Of a stretch of DNA of 64,000 nt, positions 53,386 through 64,000 are shown piece after piece. The stretch's first letter is position 1, and each line of letters starts with the position of its first letter. The DNA lies in assembly GCF_001424705.1 (NCBI RefSeq), contig NZ_LMRA01000034.1:62001-126000 (forward strand). The letters run 5' to 3'. The position numbers and the translations under genes are program-made. A model generated the notes under the pieces. The model made no database searches, was not told the DNA's origin, and saw nothing but the letters and a program-made list of their open reading frames with translations. This stretch comes from Methylobacterium sp. Leaf465. GTDB taxonomy: Bacteria; Pseudomonadota; Alphaproteobacteria; Rhizobiales; Beijerinckiaceae.

Positions 53386-55245
53386 TCAGTGACCGGCCTT
53401 TTTCGGCCCGTCCTTCCGGGGCATGTAGAGGTCCGTGATGGTGCCCTCGAAGGCCTCCGCCGCCAAGCCGATCGTCTCCGACAGGGTCGGGTGCGGATGG
53501 ATGGTCAGGCCGATATCCTCGGCATCCGCCCCCATCTCGATGGCGAGGGCCGCCTCCGCGATGAGGTCGCCGGCCGACGGGCCGACGATGCCGCAGCCGA
53601 GGATGCGGTCCGTCTCGGGGTCGAACAGGACCTTGGTCAGGCCCTCCTCGCGCCCCAGGGCCAGGGAGCGCCCGGAGGCGGCCCAGGGGAACACGCCCTT
53701 GCCGACCTTGATGCCCTTCGCCTTGGCCTCGTTTTCGGTCATGCCGACCCAGGCCACCTCGGGGTCCGTGTAGGCCACCGAGGGGATCACCTTGGCGTCG
53801 AAGGCGCTGGACTTGCCGGCGGCGACCTCGGCCGCGACCTTGCCCTCGTGCGTCGCCTTGTGGGCCAGCATCGGCTGGCCGACCACGTCGCCGATGGCGA
53901 AGATGTGGGGCACGTTGGTGCGCATCTGCCGGTCCACGGGAATGAAGCCGCGCCCGTCGACGGCGACCCCCGCCGCCTCCGCGCCGATGCGCTGGCCGTT
54001 GGGGCGCCGCCCCACCGAGACCAGCACCTTGTCGAAGGTGTCGCTGGCCGGGGCCGTGCCGCCCTCGAACGAGACCTTCAGCCCCGCCGGGGTCGCCTCC
54101 ACGGCGGTGACCTTGGCCTTGAGGTGGATCGCCTCGTACTGCTTCGCGATCCGCTTCATCAGCGGCGTGACCATGTCCTTGTCCGCACCCGGGATGATCT
54201 GGTCCATCAGCTCGACGATGGTCACCTTCGAGCCCAGCGCGTGGTAGACGGTGGCCATCTCCAGCCCGATGATGCCGCCGCCGATCACGAGGAGGCGGGC
54301 CGGCACCCCGTCGAGTTCCAGCGCCCCCGTCGAGTCGAGGACGCGCGGGTCGTCGTGCGGGATGAAGGGCATCCGCACCGGCTCGGAGCCGGCCGCGATG
54401 ATGGCGTGGTCGAAGCCGATCACGCGGGTCCGGCCCTCGTGCTCCACCGCGACCTGATGGGGTGAGACGAAGCGGGCCTCGCCCGTCACCACCGTGACCT
54501 TGCGCTGCTTGGCGAGGCCCGAGAGGCCGCCGGTGAGGCGCTTGACCACCCCGTCCTTCCAGCTGCGCAGCTTGTCGATGTCGATCTGCGGCGCGGTGAA
54601 GGAGATGCCGTGCGCCGCCATGGCGTGGCTCTCGTCGATGACCTTGGCCGCGTGCAGCAGGGCCTTCGAGGGGATGCAGCCCACGTTGAGGCAGACGCCG
54701 CCGAGGCTCGGCCAGCGCTCGACCAGCACCACCGACTGCCCGAGATCGGCCGCCCGGAAGGCGGCGGTGTAGCCGCCCGGCCCAGCCCCGATGACGAGCA
54801 CCTGGGCCCGCATCGCCTCGCCGGAGACGGGGGCCGCCGCCGTCGGGGCCGGGGCGGGCGCCGCCCCGCCGGCGGCGGCGGCCGAGGAGCCGTAGCCGGC
54901 CTGACCCTCGCCCGGGGCGTGGCCAGGGACGCCCGCGCCGTTTGCGGACGCCCCCGCGCCCGCCTTGGTGGTGTCCGTCACCGTGGGCTTCGGCGCACCG
55001 GTGGCGGCGGCCTCGGCCATCACCAGGATCAGGTCGCCCTGGCTCACCGTGTCGCCGGGCTTGATCCGCACCTCGGCCACCGTGCCGGCCACCGGGGACG
55101 GGATGTCCATGGTGGCCTTGTCGGATTCCAGCACGATGATCACGTCGTCGAGCGCGATCACAGCGCCGGGGCCGACGCTGACCTCGATCACGGGCACGTT
55201 CTTGAAGTCGCCGATATCCGGCAGGTGGACGTCGTTGCTGCTCAT
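53386..55245 (-). CDS. lpdA: Dihydrolipoyl dehydrogenase with N-terminal lipoyl domain (E3)
   Basis: A 619-aa flavoprotein that reoxidises the lipoyl groups of the pyruvate dehydrogenase complex with NAD+. Residues 1-80 are a lipoyl domain with the modified Lys in ESDKATMD near 43. A Pro/Ala/Gly linker follows (about 85-145). Then come the FAD domain (VIGAGPGGYTAAFRAADLG), the redox disulfide GGVCLNVGCIPSK near 188, the NAD domain (VIGGGIIGLEMATVYHALG) and the C-terminal catalytic HPHPTLSE near 594. A lipoyl-fused E3 is known in several proteobacteria. It follows aceF by 40 bases. Confidence 0.95.
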   Translation of the reverse strand: MSSNDVHLPDIGDFKNVPVIEVSVGPGAVIALDDVIIVLESDKATMDIPSPVAGTVAEVRIKPGDTVSQGDLILVMAEAAATGAPKPTVTDTTKAGAGASANGAGVPGHAPGEGQAGYGSSAAAAGGAAPAPAPTAAAPVSGEAMRAQVLVIGAGPGGYTAAFRAADLGQSVVLVERWPSLGGVCLNVGCIPSKALLHAAKVIDESHAMAAHGISFTAPQIDIDKLRSWKDGVVKRLTGGLSGLAKQRKVTVVTGEARFVSPHQVAVEHEGRTRVIGFDHAIIAAGSEPVRMPFIPHDDPRVLDSTGALELDGVPARLLVIGGGIIGLEMATVYHALGSKVTIVELMDQIIPGADKDMVTPLMKRIAKQYEAIHLKAKVTAVEATPAGLKVSFEGGTAPASDTFDKVLVSVGRRPNGQRIGAEAAGVAVDGRGFIPVDRQMRTNVPHIFAIGDVVGQPMLAHKATHEGKVAAEVAAGKSSAFDAKVIPSVAYTDPEVAWVGMTENEAKAKGIKVGKGVFPWAASGRSLALGREEGLTKVLFDPETDRILGCGIVGPSAGDLIAEAALAIEMGADAEDIGLTIHPHPTLSETIGLAAEAFEGTITDLYMPRKDGPKKAGH

Positions 55246-55285
55246 CGGGTCACCTCGCTCGTTGGGTCGCGTGGGCCGGCCTTCG

Positions 55286-56593
55286 TCAGACGACGAGGCG
55301 CCGGACGTCCTCGAGGACGTGGGCGAGGTGGCGGGTGAAGCGCGCGGCGAGCGCCCCGTCGATGACGCGGTGGTCGTAGGAGAGCGAGAGCGGCACGATC
55401 AGGCGCGGCGCGAACTCGGTGCCGTTCCAGACCGGGCTCATCTTGGAGCGGGCGACGCCGAGGATCGCGACCTCCGGGGCGTTGACCAGCGGCGTGAAGG
55501 CGGTGCCGCCGATGCCGCCCAGGCTCGAGATCGAGAAGGTGGCGCCCTGCATGTCGGCGGCACTGAGTTTGCCGTCGCGGGCTTTGGCCGAGATCGCACC
55601 GAGATCGCGGCTGATCTCGACGAGGCCCTTGCGGTCGGCCTCCTTGATGACCGGGACGACGAGGCCGTCCGGCGTGTCCACCGCCACGCCGATGTTGTAG
55701 TAGCGCTTGAGGATCAGGGCGTCCTTCTCAGGCGACAGCGAGGCGTTGAACTCGGGATGCTTGCGTAAGCCAGAGACCGCGGCCTTGATCAGGAAGGCCA
55801 GCAGGGTGACGCGGTAGCCCTTGTCCTTGAGCTCCTTGCCCTGGGCGTCGAGCTCCCGGCGGTAGGCGTCGGTCTCGGTGATGTCCGACTCGTCCTGGTG
55901 GGTGACCAGCGGCACGTTGAGCCAGGACCGGTGCAGGTGCGCGCCGGAGATCTTCTTGATCCGCGACAGGGGTTGGGTCTCGATCGGGCCGAACTTGGCG
56001 AAGTCCACCGCCGGGATCTCCGGGATGCCCATGCCGCCGCCCTGGAACGCCGCCGTGCCGGCGGCCGCGGGGGCGGCCGAGCGGGTGAGATGGCCCTTCA
56101 CGTCCTCCTTGGTGATCCGGCCCTTCTCGCCGGTGCCCTTCACCGCCGTCAGGTCGAGGCCGAGTTCGCGGGCGAGGCGCCGCACGCCGGGGCTGGCATG
56201 GACCTGGGAGAAGTCGGGCAGGGGGCCGGCGGGCGCGGCCGACGGCGCAGGCGAAGGCGCGGCGGGGGCGGCGCTCGGGGCCGGCTCCTGCTTGGCCAGC
56301 AGGGCGGCGCTGTCGGCGCCGGCCGGGGCCTCGGCGGCCTTCGCGGGGCTGCTCGACGCCTCACCCTTGAACACCAAGAGCGGCGAGCCCTCGCTCACCG
56401 TGTCGCCGAGCTTGACCAGGATCCGCTCCACCACGCCGGCGCTCGGTGAGGGCACGTCCATGGTCGCCTTGTCGGATTCCAGCGAGACCAGCGGGTCGTC
56501 GGGCCCGATCGTATCGCCCTCCTTCACGTGGATCTCGATGATCGGGATGTCCTTGAAGTCGCCGATGTCCGGGATCTGGATCTCGATGCCCAC
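55286..56593 (-). CDS. aceF: Dihydrolipoamide acetyltransferase (E2)
   Basis: A 435-aa E2 core of pyruvate dehydrogenase. It contains one lipoyl domain (ESDKATMD near residue 39), an Ala/Pro-rich linker (about 85-130), a peripheral subunit-binding domain with HASPGVRRLARELGLDL near 136, and the catalytic domain ending in LSYDHRVIDGALAARF near 395-410 with the active-site His. Start is GTG 56593, with gggag upstream; no better ATG gives the full lipoyl domain. It has only one lipoyl domain, fewer than E. coli AceF. It lies 120 bases after aceE. Confidence 0.95.
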   Translation of the reverse strand: MGIEIQIPDIGDFKDIPIIEIHVKEGDTIGPDDPLVSLESDKATMDVPSPSAGVVERILVKLGDTVSEGSPLLVFKGEASSSPAKAAEAPAGADSAALLAKQEPAPSAAPAAPSPAPSAAPAGPLPDFSQVHASPGVRRLARELGLDLTAVKGTGEKGRITKEDVKGHLTRSAAPAAAGTAAFQGGGMGIPEIPAVDFAKFGPIETQPLSRIKKISGAHLHRSWLNVPLVTHQDESDITETDAYRRELDAQGKELKDKGYRVTLLAFLIKAAVSGLRKHPEFNASLSPEKDALILKRYYNIGVAVDTPDGLVVPVIKEADRKGLVEISRDLGAISAKARDGKLSAADMQGATFSISSLGGIGGTAFTPLVNAPEVAILGVARSKMSPVWNGTEFAPRLIVPLSLSYDHRVIDGALAARFTRHLAHVLEDVRRLVV

Positions 56594-56713
56594 TGCGCGT
56601 TCTCCCTGGCTCTGAGTCGAGGCCTCTCGCGGGCCCCCTCGTGCGGTCGCTTATCGTCGATGATGGCGGAAAGGGTCGGGGCGCCGGCCGCGGGCGGGCG
56701 GCCGGCGCCGGAA

Positions 56714-59377
<2,664 letters not shown>

Positions 59378-59814
59378 GGCATCCTCCTTGATTTTTCAGC
59401 GGCTCTCGTCGTCCGCCCTTTGGCTGGCCACGCTTCAGCGGCGTTCGTGCGTCGGCAGCGTGCGTTCGCCAGCAGCGTTCGTGCCAACTCCACCCAATCG
59501 CTTTTCGCGTTGTCTGGCAACGGCTTCGCCTGAACCGAAGGTTTTTGGTCTGCGATATTTGTTACGGGTTTGAATTTTTTTGTCTGGCTTTCCAGACCGG
59601 GGCCGACGGCGTTGGCCCGCGAGGGGGCGACGCAGCGCTCGGACAGCAGGGCCGGGACCGTCCGGGTACCGGACGATCCGCCCGCGCAGGGGAGCGCCCG
59701 GCGGGGCGAAGCCGAGTCGAAACGACGACGAGCCGGTTCCGTCTCGGCGGAACCGGCTCGTGCGAGCGCCGGGGGCATGGGAGCGTTCGGGGCGCCGGAC
59801 CCGGCGCGCGGCCC
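59378..59814. promoter_or_regulatory. pdh promoter region with repeats
   Basis: This region between the ABC operon and aceE is partly AT-rich (59540-59580). A perfect inverted repeat gtctgg-cttt-ccagac lies at 59582-59597, and the string ttgtctggc occurs twice, at 59510-59518 and 59580-59588. They could be binding sites for a pdh regulator (inference). Confidence 0.45.
59729..59760 (-). terminator. Terminator of the amino-acid ABC operon
   Basis: A perfect 13-bp stem (cgagccggttccg / cggaaccggctcg) with a six-base loop, 54 bases past the ATPase stop. On the minus strand it is followed by tcgtcgtttcgac, a weak T-run. Confidence 0.65.
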
Positions 59815-60606
<792 letters not shown>

Positions 60607-60675
60607 GGCGGAAATCCTCGTCTGGGGTGCGGCGACGCCTCGTCCGGGGGAGGCCTGGACAGGGGAGGCCGGGCG

Positions 60676-61368
60676 TCAGCGGATGATGGCGATCTTCTTC
60701 TGGAGGCGGCGCACCGCCAGGGAGGCCACGAAGCAGACCGCGAAGTAGACCACGGCCGCGAACAGGTACATTTCCACGAGGCGGCCGTCGCGCTGGGCGA
60801 TCTTCGAGGCCGCGCCGAGGAAGTCGGTCACCGAGAGGACGTAGACCAGCGAGGTGTCCTGGAAGAGGACGATGGTCTGGGTCAGCAGGATCGGCGTCAT
60901 GTTGCGGAACACCTGGGGCAGGATCACGCTGCGCATCGAGGCGAAGTAGGTCAGGCCCAGCGCCGAGGCCGCCGCCGCCTGCCCCTTGGGGATCGACTGG
61001 ATGCCGGCGCGCATGATCTCGGAGAAGTAGGCCGCCTCGAACAGGGTGAAGGTCACCAGCGACGAGGTGAAGGCGCCCACCGTCATCGGCCGGTCGGCGC
61101 CCGTGACCCACTGCCCGAGATAGGGCACCAGGAAGTAGAACCAGAAGATCACCAGCACGAGGGGCAGCGACCGCATCAGGTTGACGTAGCCCTTGGCCAC
61201 CAGCGGGATCACCGGGATGCTGGAGAGCCGCATCATGGCGATGAGCGTGCCGAGCACGATGCCGCCGATGGCGGCGAGCGCCGTCAGCGTCAGGGTGAAG
61301 CGCATGCCGTCCAGGAACAGGTACGGCAGCGCGGAGGTGATGACGGAGAAGTCGAAATTCGCGAGCAT
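60676..61368 (-). CDS. gltK: Amino-acid ABC transporter permease (GltK-like)
   Basis: A 230-aa inner-membrane permease with about five helices, HisM/GlnP fold. The cytoplasmic EAA-like loop is EIMRAGIQSIPKGQAAAASALG near residue 117-138, the ATPase contact. Its N-terminus has PYLFLDGMRFTLTLTALAAI, typical of the GltK group. It forms the membrane channel with GltJ. It is the second gene of the operon. Confidence 0.9.
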   Translation of the reverse strand: MLANFDFSVITSALPYLFLDGMRFTLTLTALAAIGGIVLGTLIAMMRLSSIPVIPLVAKGYVNLMRSLPLVLVIFWFYFLVPYLGQWVTGADRPMTVGAFTSSLVTFTLFEAAYFSEIMRAGIQSIPKGQAAAASALGLTYFASMRSVILPQVFRNMTPILLTQTIVLFQDTSLVYVLSVTDFLGAASKIAQRDGRLVEMYLFAAVVYFAVCFVASLAVRRLQKKIAIIR

Positions 61369-61408
61369 CGCGGCGATCCTTGAGGATGAGGAGGCGGAGG
61401 GCGGACCC

Positions 61409-62131
61409 TCAGCGATGGCCCGGGACGGCGACGCGGCGCTCGATCCAGCCGGAGGTGAAGATCACCACGACGTTGATCAGGACGTAGAGGACGGTGGCGG
61501 CGGTGAAGGCCTCGAACACCTGGAACGAGAATTCCTGCATGGCGCGGGCGCGGGCGGTGAGCTCGAGCAGGCCGATGGTGAGGGCGACCGAGGTGTTCTT
61601 GAGGTTGTTGAGGAATTCCGAGGTCAGCGGCGGGAGGATCATCCGGTAGGCGCTGGGCAGGAGCACGTAGCGGTAGGTCTGGTAGACCGTCAGGCCCATG
61701 GCGGTGCCGGCCATCTTCTGGCCGCGCGGCAGGGCCTGGATGCCGGCGCGCACCTGCTCGGCGACGCGGGAGGCGGTGAAGAAGCCCAGGCACACCACCG
61801 CCGTGTAGAACGGCGCGTTCGGCAGCTGCTTGATCCAGCCGCCCCAGGATTCGGGCAGCACCTCCGGCAGGACGAAGTACCAGAGGAACATCTGCACCAG
61901 CAGGGGGATGTTGCGGAACAGCTCGACGTAGGTCGTGCCGAGGGTGTTGGCGACCTTGGAAGGCAGGGTCCGCATCACGCCGATGAGCGAGCCGAGGAAG
62001 AAGGCGATGACCCAGGCGCAGAGCGCCGTCACCACCGTCCACATCAGGCCCGAGAGGAGCATGTCCGCGTAGGTCCCGGTGCCTTCCGGGGAGGCTTCGA
62101 AGAAGATGCCCCAGTTCCAGTTGTAGTTCAT
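61409..62131 (-). CDS. gltJ: Amino-acid ABC transporter permease (GltJ-like)
   Basis: A 240-aa permease starting MNYNWNWGIFFE, the characteristic N-terminus of GltJ/AatQ. The EAA-like loop is EQVRAGIQALPRGQKMAG near residue 125-142. About five helices. I use ATG 62131; the longer frame adds 111 low-complexity residues. As the first gene of the operon it defines the importer as Glu/Asp-type. No periplasmic binding-protein gene is upstream, where it is usually found. Confidence 0.9.
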   Translation of the reverse strand: MNYNWNWGIFFEASPEGTGTYADMLLSGLMWTVVTALCAWVIAFFLGSLIGVMRTLPSKVANTLGTTYVELFRNIPLLVQMFLWYFVLPEVLPESWGGWIKQLPNAPFYTAVVCLGFFTASRVAEQVRAGIQALPRGQKMAGTAMGLTVYQTYRYVLLPSAYRMILPPLTSEFLNNLKNTSVALTIGLLELTARARAMQEFSFQVFEAFTAATVLYVLINVVVIFTSGWIERRVAVPGHR

Positions 62132-62501
62132 CGCGTCGTCGTCCCCTGTGATCGGGCATCCGGGCGAGCGCCCGTGGCAGGCATGCGGGCGCGCGCCCGT
62201 GAATGTGGCGGTGCTGTGTCGGACAGTGCCGAGACCTTGAGCGGAAGGTCCAGGGCCTTGAGGGTCGCGCCCCGGTCCCACACTGACATTTCCAGAGATT
62301 TGCTGCTTTTCCGGGCATCCCCCGGCGCAGGCCATGCGACGGCCGTCGCCCCGCCCCACGGGGGCGGCGCGGCGGCCTTCCGGCGATTCGGCCGGGCATG
62401 GAGGGGGTTGGGACGGATCGGTCGGGACCCAGGGCGGCACATCGGTGCCCGTCCCAAGCATCATCCGGACCAGAGCCTACAGGGGCAGGCCGGCCCCCGG
62501 C
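62132..62501. promoter_or_regulatory. Intergenic region upstream of the ABC operon
   Basis: It should contain the gltJ promoter. The 14-base palindrome cgggcgcgcgcccg (62186-62199) and the nearby gggcgagcgccc (62162-62173) are GC-rich dyads, of unknown meaning. No supported gene and no solute-binding-protein gene. Confidence 0.4.
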
Positions 62502-63818
62502 TCAGGCGCGGGCGGGTGTGGCCGCGGGAACACCCTGCGGGGCCGGCCGGCCCAGGGTGAGGATCAGCCCGGCGGCGGCGAGGCAGAGCGCCCCGGCGGC
62601 GAAGAAGGCCGGCAGGTAGCTCGCGAGTTCGGTCCGCGACAGGCCGGCCCCGTAGGCGATCGTCGCCGCGCCGAGCTGGTGGCCGGCGAAGACCCAGCCG
62701 AAGACGAGGTTGGCGCGCTCGCGCCCGAACCGCGCCGCGGTGAGCCGCACGGTGGGCGGCACCGTGGCGATCCAGTCGAGGCCGTAGAACACCGCGAACA
62801 GCGACAGGCCCACGAAGGAGAAGTCCGAGAACGGCAGGAACATCAGCGAGAGGCCGCGCAGGCCGTAGTACCAGAACAGGAGCCAGCGGTTGTCGTAGCG
62901 GTCGGAGAGCCAGCCCGAGGCCACGGTGCCGATGAAGTCGAACACGCCCATGGCCGCGAGCACGCTGGCCCCCTGCACCGGCCCGATGCCGTAATCGGCG
63001 CAGAGGGGGATGAAGTGGGTCTGGATCAGCCCGTTGGTGCTGGCCCCGCAGATGAAGAAGGTGGCGAACAGCACCCAGAACACGCGGGTGCCGGCGGCGT
63101 CCCGCAGGGCGGACAGGGCGCCGTTCGCACTCGGTCCCGGCATGGCCGGGGGCGCGAGGGGACGGGTCTCGCCGTAGGGCGCGAGCCCGAGATCCTCCGG
63201 CCGGTCGCGCATCAGGGCGAGGACGCCGAGACCCGCCGCGAGGAGGAGCGCGCAGATCACCAGGAGGGCGGCGCGCCAGCCGAGCGCCTCCGTGAGGGCG
63301 GCCAGCAGGGGCAGCACGACGAGCTGCCCGGTGGCGGAACTGGCGGTGAGGAGGCCGACCACGAGGCCGCGCGATCGCGAGAACCAGCGCGTCGCCACCG
63401 TCGCCCCCAGCACCAGGGCGGTGAGCCCCGTGCCGATGCCCACCACCACGCCCCAGAGCAGGACGAGCTGCCAGACCCGGGTCATGCTTAAGGAGGCCAG
63501 CAGGCCGCCGGCGATGAGCGCCAGGGCCAGGAGCACGATCCGGCGCGGGCCGTAGCGGTTCATCAGGGCGGCGGCGAAGGGGCCCATCAGACCGAACAGG
63601 ATGAGGCGCACGGCGAGCGCCGAGCCGATCGTCGCCGTGTCCCAGCCGAACTCCTTCTGCAGGGGCAGGATCAGCACCCCGGGGGCCCCGACGGCGCCCG
63701 CCGTCACCAGCATGGTCAGGAAGGTCACGGCGGCCACCGCCCAGCCGTAATGGACGCCGCGGCGGGCGAGGCCCGCCGCGACGGCGTCGGAGAGGCGAAG
63801 GGTGGGGTCGGTGGCCAT
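62502..63818 (-). CDS. MFS transporter (monocarboxylate/OFA-like)
   Basis: A 438-aa major facilitator with 12 helices. The loop 2-3 signature is ALMNRYGPRRIVLLALAL near residue 85, and LSDRYDNRWLLFWYYG is near the loop 8-9 position. The layout (HYGWAVAAVTFLTMLVTAG start) resembles monocarboxylate-porter-like MFS proteins of proteobacteria. Substrate unknown. I use ATG 63818, with a ggagcg Shine-Dalgarno; the longer frame to 63890 adds 24 low-complexity residues. Nearby genes give no clue to function. Confidence 0.85.
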   Translation of the reverse strand: MATDPTLRLSDAVAAGLARRGVHYGWAVAAVTFLTMLVTAGAVGAPGVLILPLQKEFGWDTATIGSALAVRLILFGLMGPFAAALMNRYGPRRIVLLALALIAGGLLASLSMTRVWQLVLLWGVVVGIGTGLTALVLGATVATRWFSRSRGLVVGLLTASSATGQLVVLPLLAALTEALGWRAALLVICALLLAAGLGVLALMRDRPEDLGLAPYGETRPLAPPAMPGPSANGALSALRDAAGTRVFWVLFATFFICGASTNGLIQTHFIPLCADYGIGPVQGASVLAAMGVFDFIGTVASGWLSDRYDNRWLLFWYYGLRGLSLMFLPFSDFSFVGLSLFAVFYGLDWIATVPPTVRLTAARFGRERANLVFGWVFAGHQLGAATIAYGAGLSRTELASYLPAFFAAGALCLAAAGLILTLGRPAPQGVPAATPARA

Positions 63819-64000
63819 GGCGCATCGCTCCGGAGCGCCGGCTGCCGAGGCGCTGCGCCCTCCATAGGGGCATGGACACGGATGAGCCAAGGGGCCCGGT
63901 CCCGCCGGCCCGGCCCGAGCGCGCTCGCGGCCTTGGCCGGCGCCCTGGCGGTGGACCGCGCCGGTGCGAGGCGGCGCCCTAGTCCCTGCGCGGGCGGGCG
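63819..64000. other. Window end, no supported gene
   Basis: The last 182 bases are upstream of the MFS gene and should carry its promoter. A plus-strand ATG at about 63872 opens only a 36-codon Arg/Pro-rich frame, which I do not support as a gene. Confidence 0.35.

Overview
The window is about 70% G+C and densely packed, and its gene content points to an alphaproteobacterium of the order Hyphomicrobiales, most plausibly Methylobacterium or Methylorubrum. This is an inference from three things: an oxalate module (MFS antiporter, oxalyl-CoA-synthetase-like ligase, PanE-like reductase), alphaproteobacterial promoter signatures (EcfG-like, SigF/NrsF-like), and the pyruvate dehydrogenase and cell-envelope genes. 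I saw no rRNA, tRNA, CRISPR array, transposase or prophage gene.

Layout. 1-6 kb: tail of an M20 peptidase, then four translationally coupled genes (an unrecognised protein, two large glycosyltransferases and a repeat protein). 6-9.2 kb, minus strand: bioD, fpr, a VOC-type dioxygenase-like protein and hupE. 9.4-16.7 kb, minus: a pair of M16 peptidase-family proteins (one without its zinc motif), a secreted protein, lspA and ileS. 17-19.4 kb: a small secreted protein, a DMT-family exporter, a small membrane protein and a MarR regulator. 19.8-24.4 kb, plus: a five-gene CDP-sugar operon (rfbF, rfbG, C-methyltransferase, epimerase, reductase) that should make a C-methyl-branched 6-deoxyhexose. 24.4-31.6 kb: a one-domain response regulator, bioA, an iron-uptake pair (TonB receptor plus PepSY membrane protein), ribF and a YcgN-like protein. 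31.9-36.5 kb: a PBP1-type peptidoglycan synthase with two small DUF1214/DUF1254 proteins, a lipoprotein and a small conserved-looking protein. 36.7-36.9 kb: a probable small RNA.

37-43.2 kb: a small Cys-rich secreted protein and gshB on plus, then the oxalate module on minus. 43.5-46.8 kb, plus: two CsbD-like stress proteins, the first behind an EcfG-type promoter, a creatininase-family hydrolase, and an ECF sigma/NrsF anti-sigma pair with an apparent autoregulatory promoter. 46.8-53.2 kb: a degenerate alpha/beta-hydrolase, dapD, small envelope proteins, a lone cyclic-nucleotide-binding domain, an OmpR-type regulator, an L,D-transpeptidase-like protein and a phasin-like protein. 53.4-59.4 kb, minus: the pyruvate dehydrogenase complex (aceE, aceF, lpdA). 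59.8-63.8 kb, minus: a polar amino-acid ABC importer lacking its binding-protein gene, and an MFS transporter.

No single wholly new system stands out. The observations most worth following are the candidate sRNA with an exposed anti-Shine-Dalgarno stretch at 36790-36856, the CDP-branched-sugar operon, the coupled glycosyltransferase operon led by an unknown protein, and the SigF/NrsF and EcfG promoter matches.
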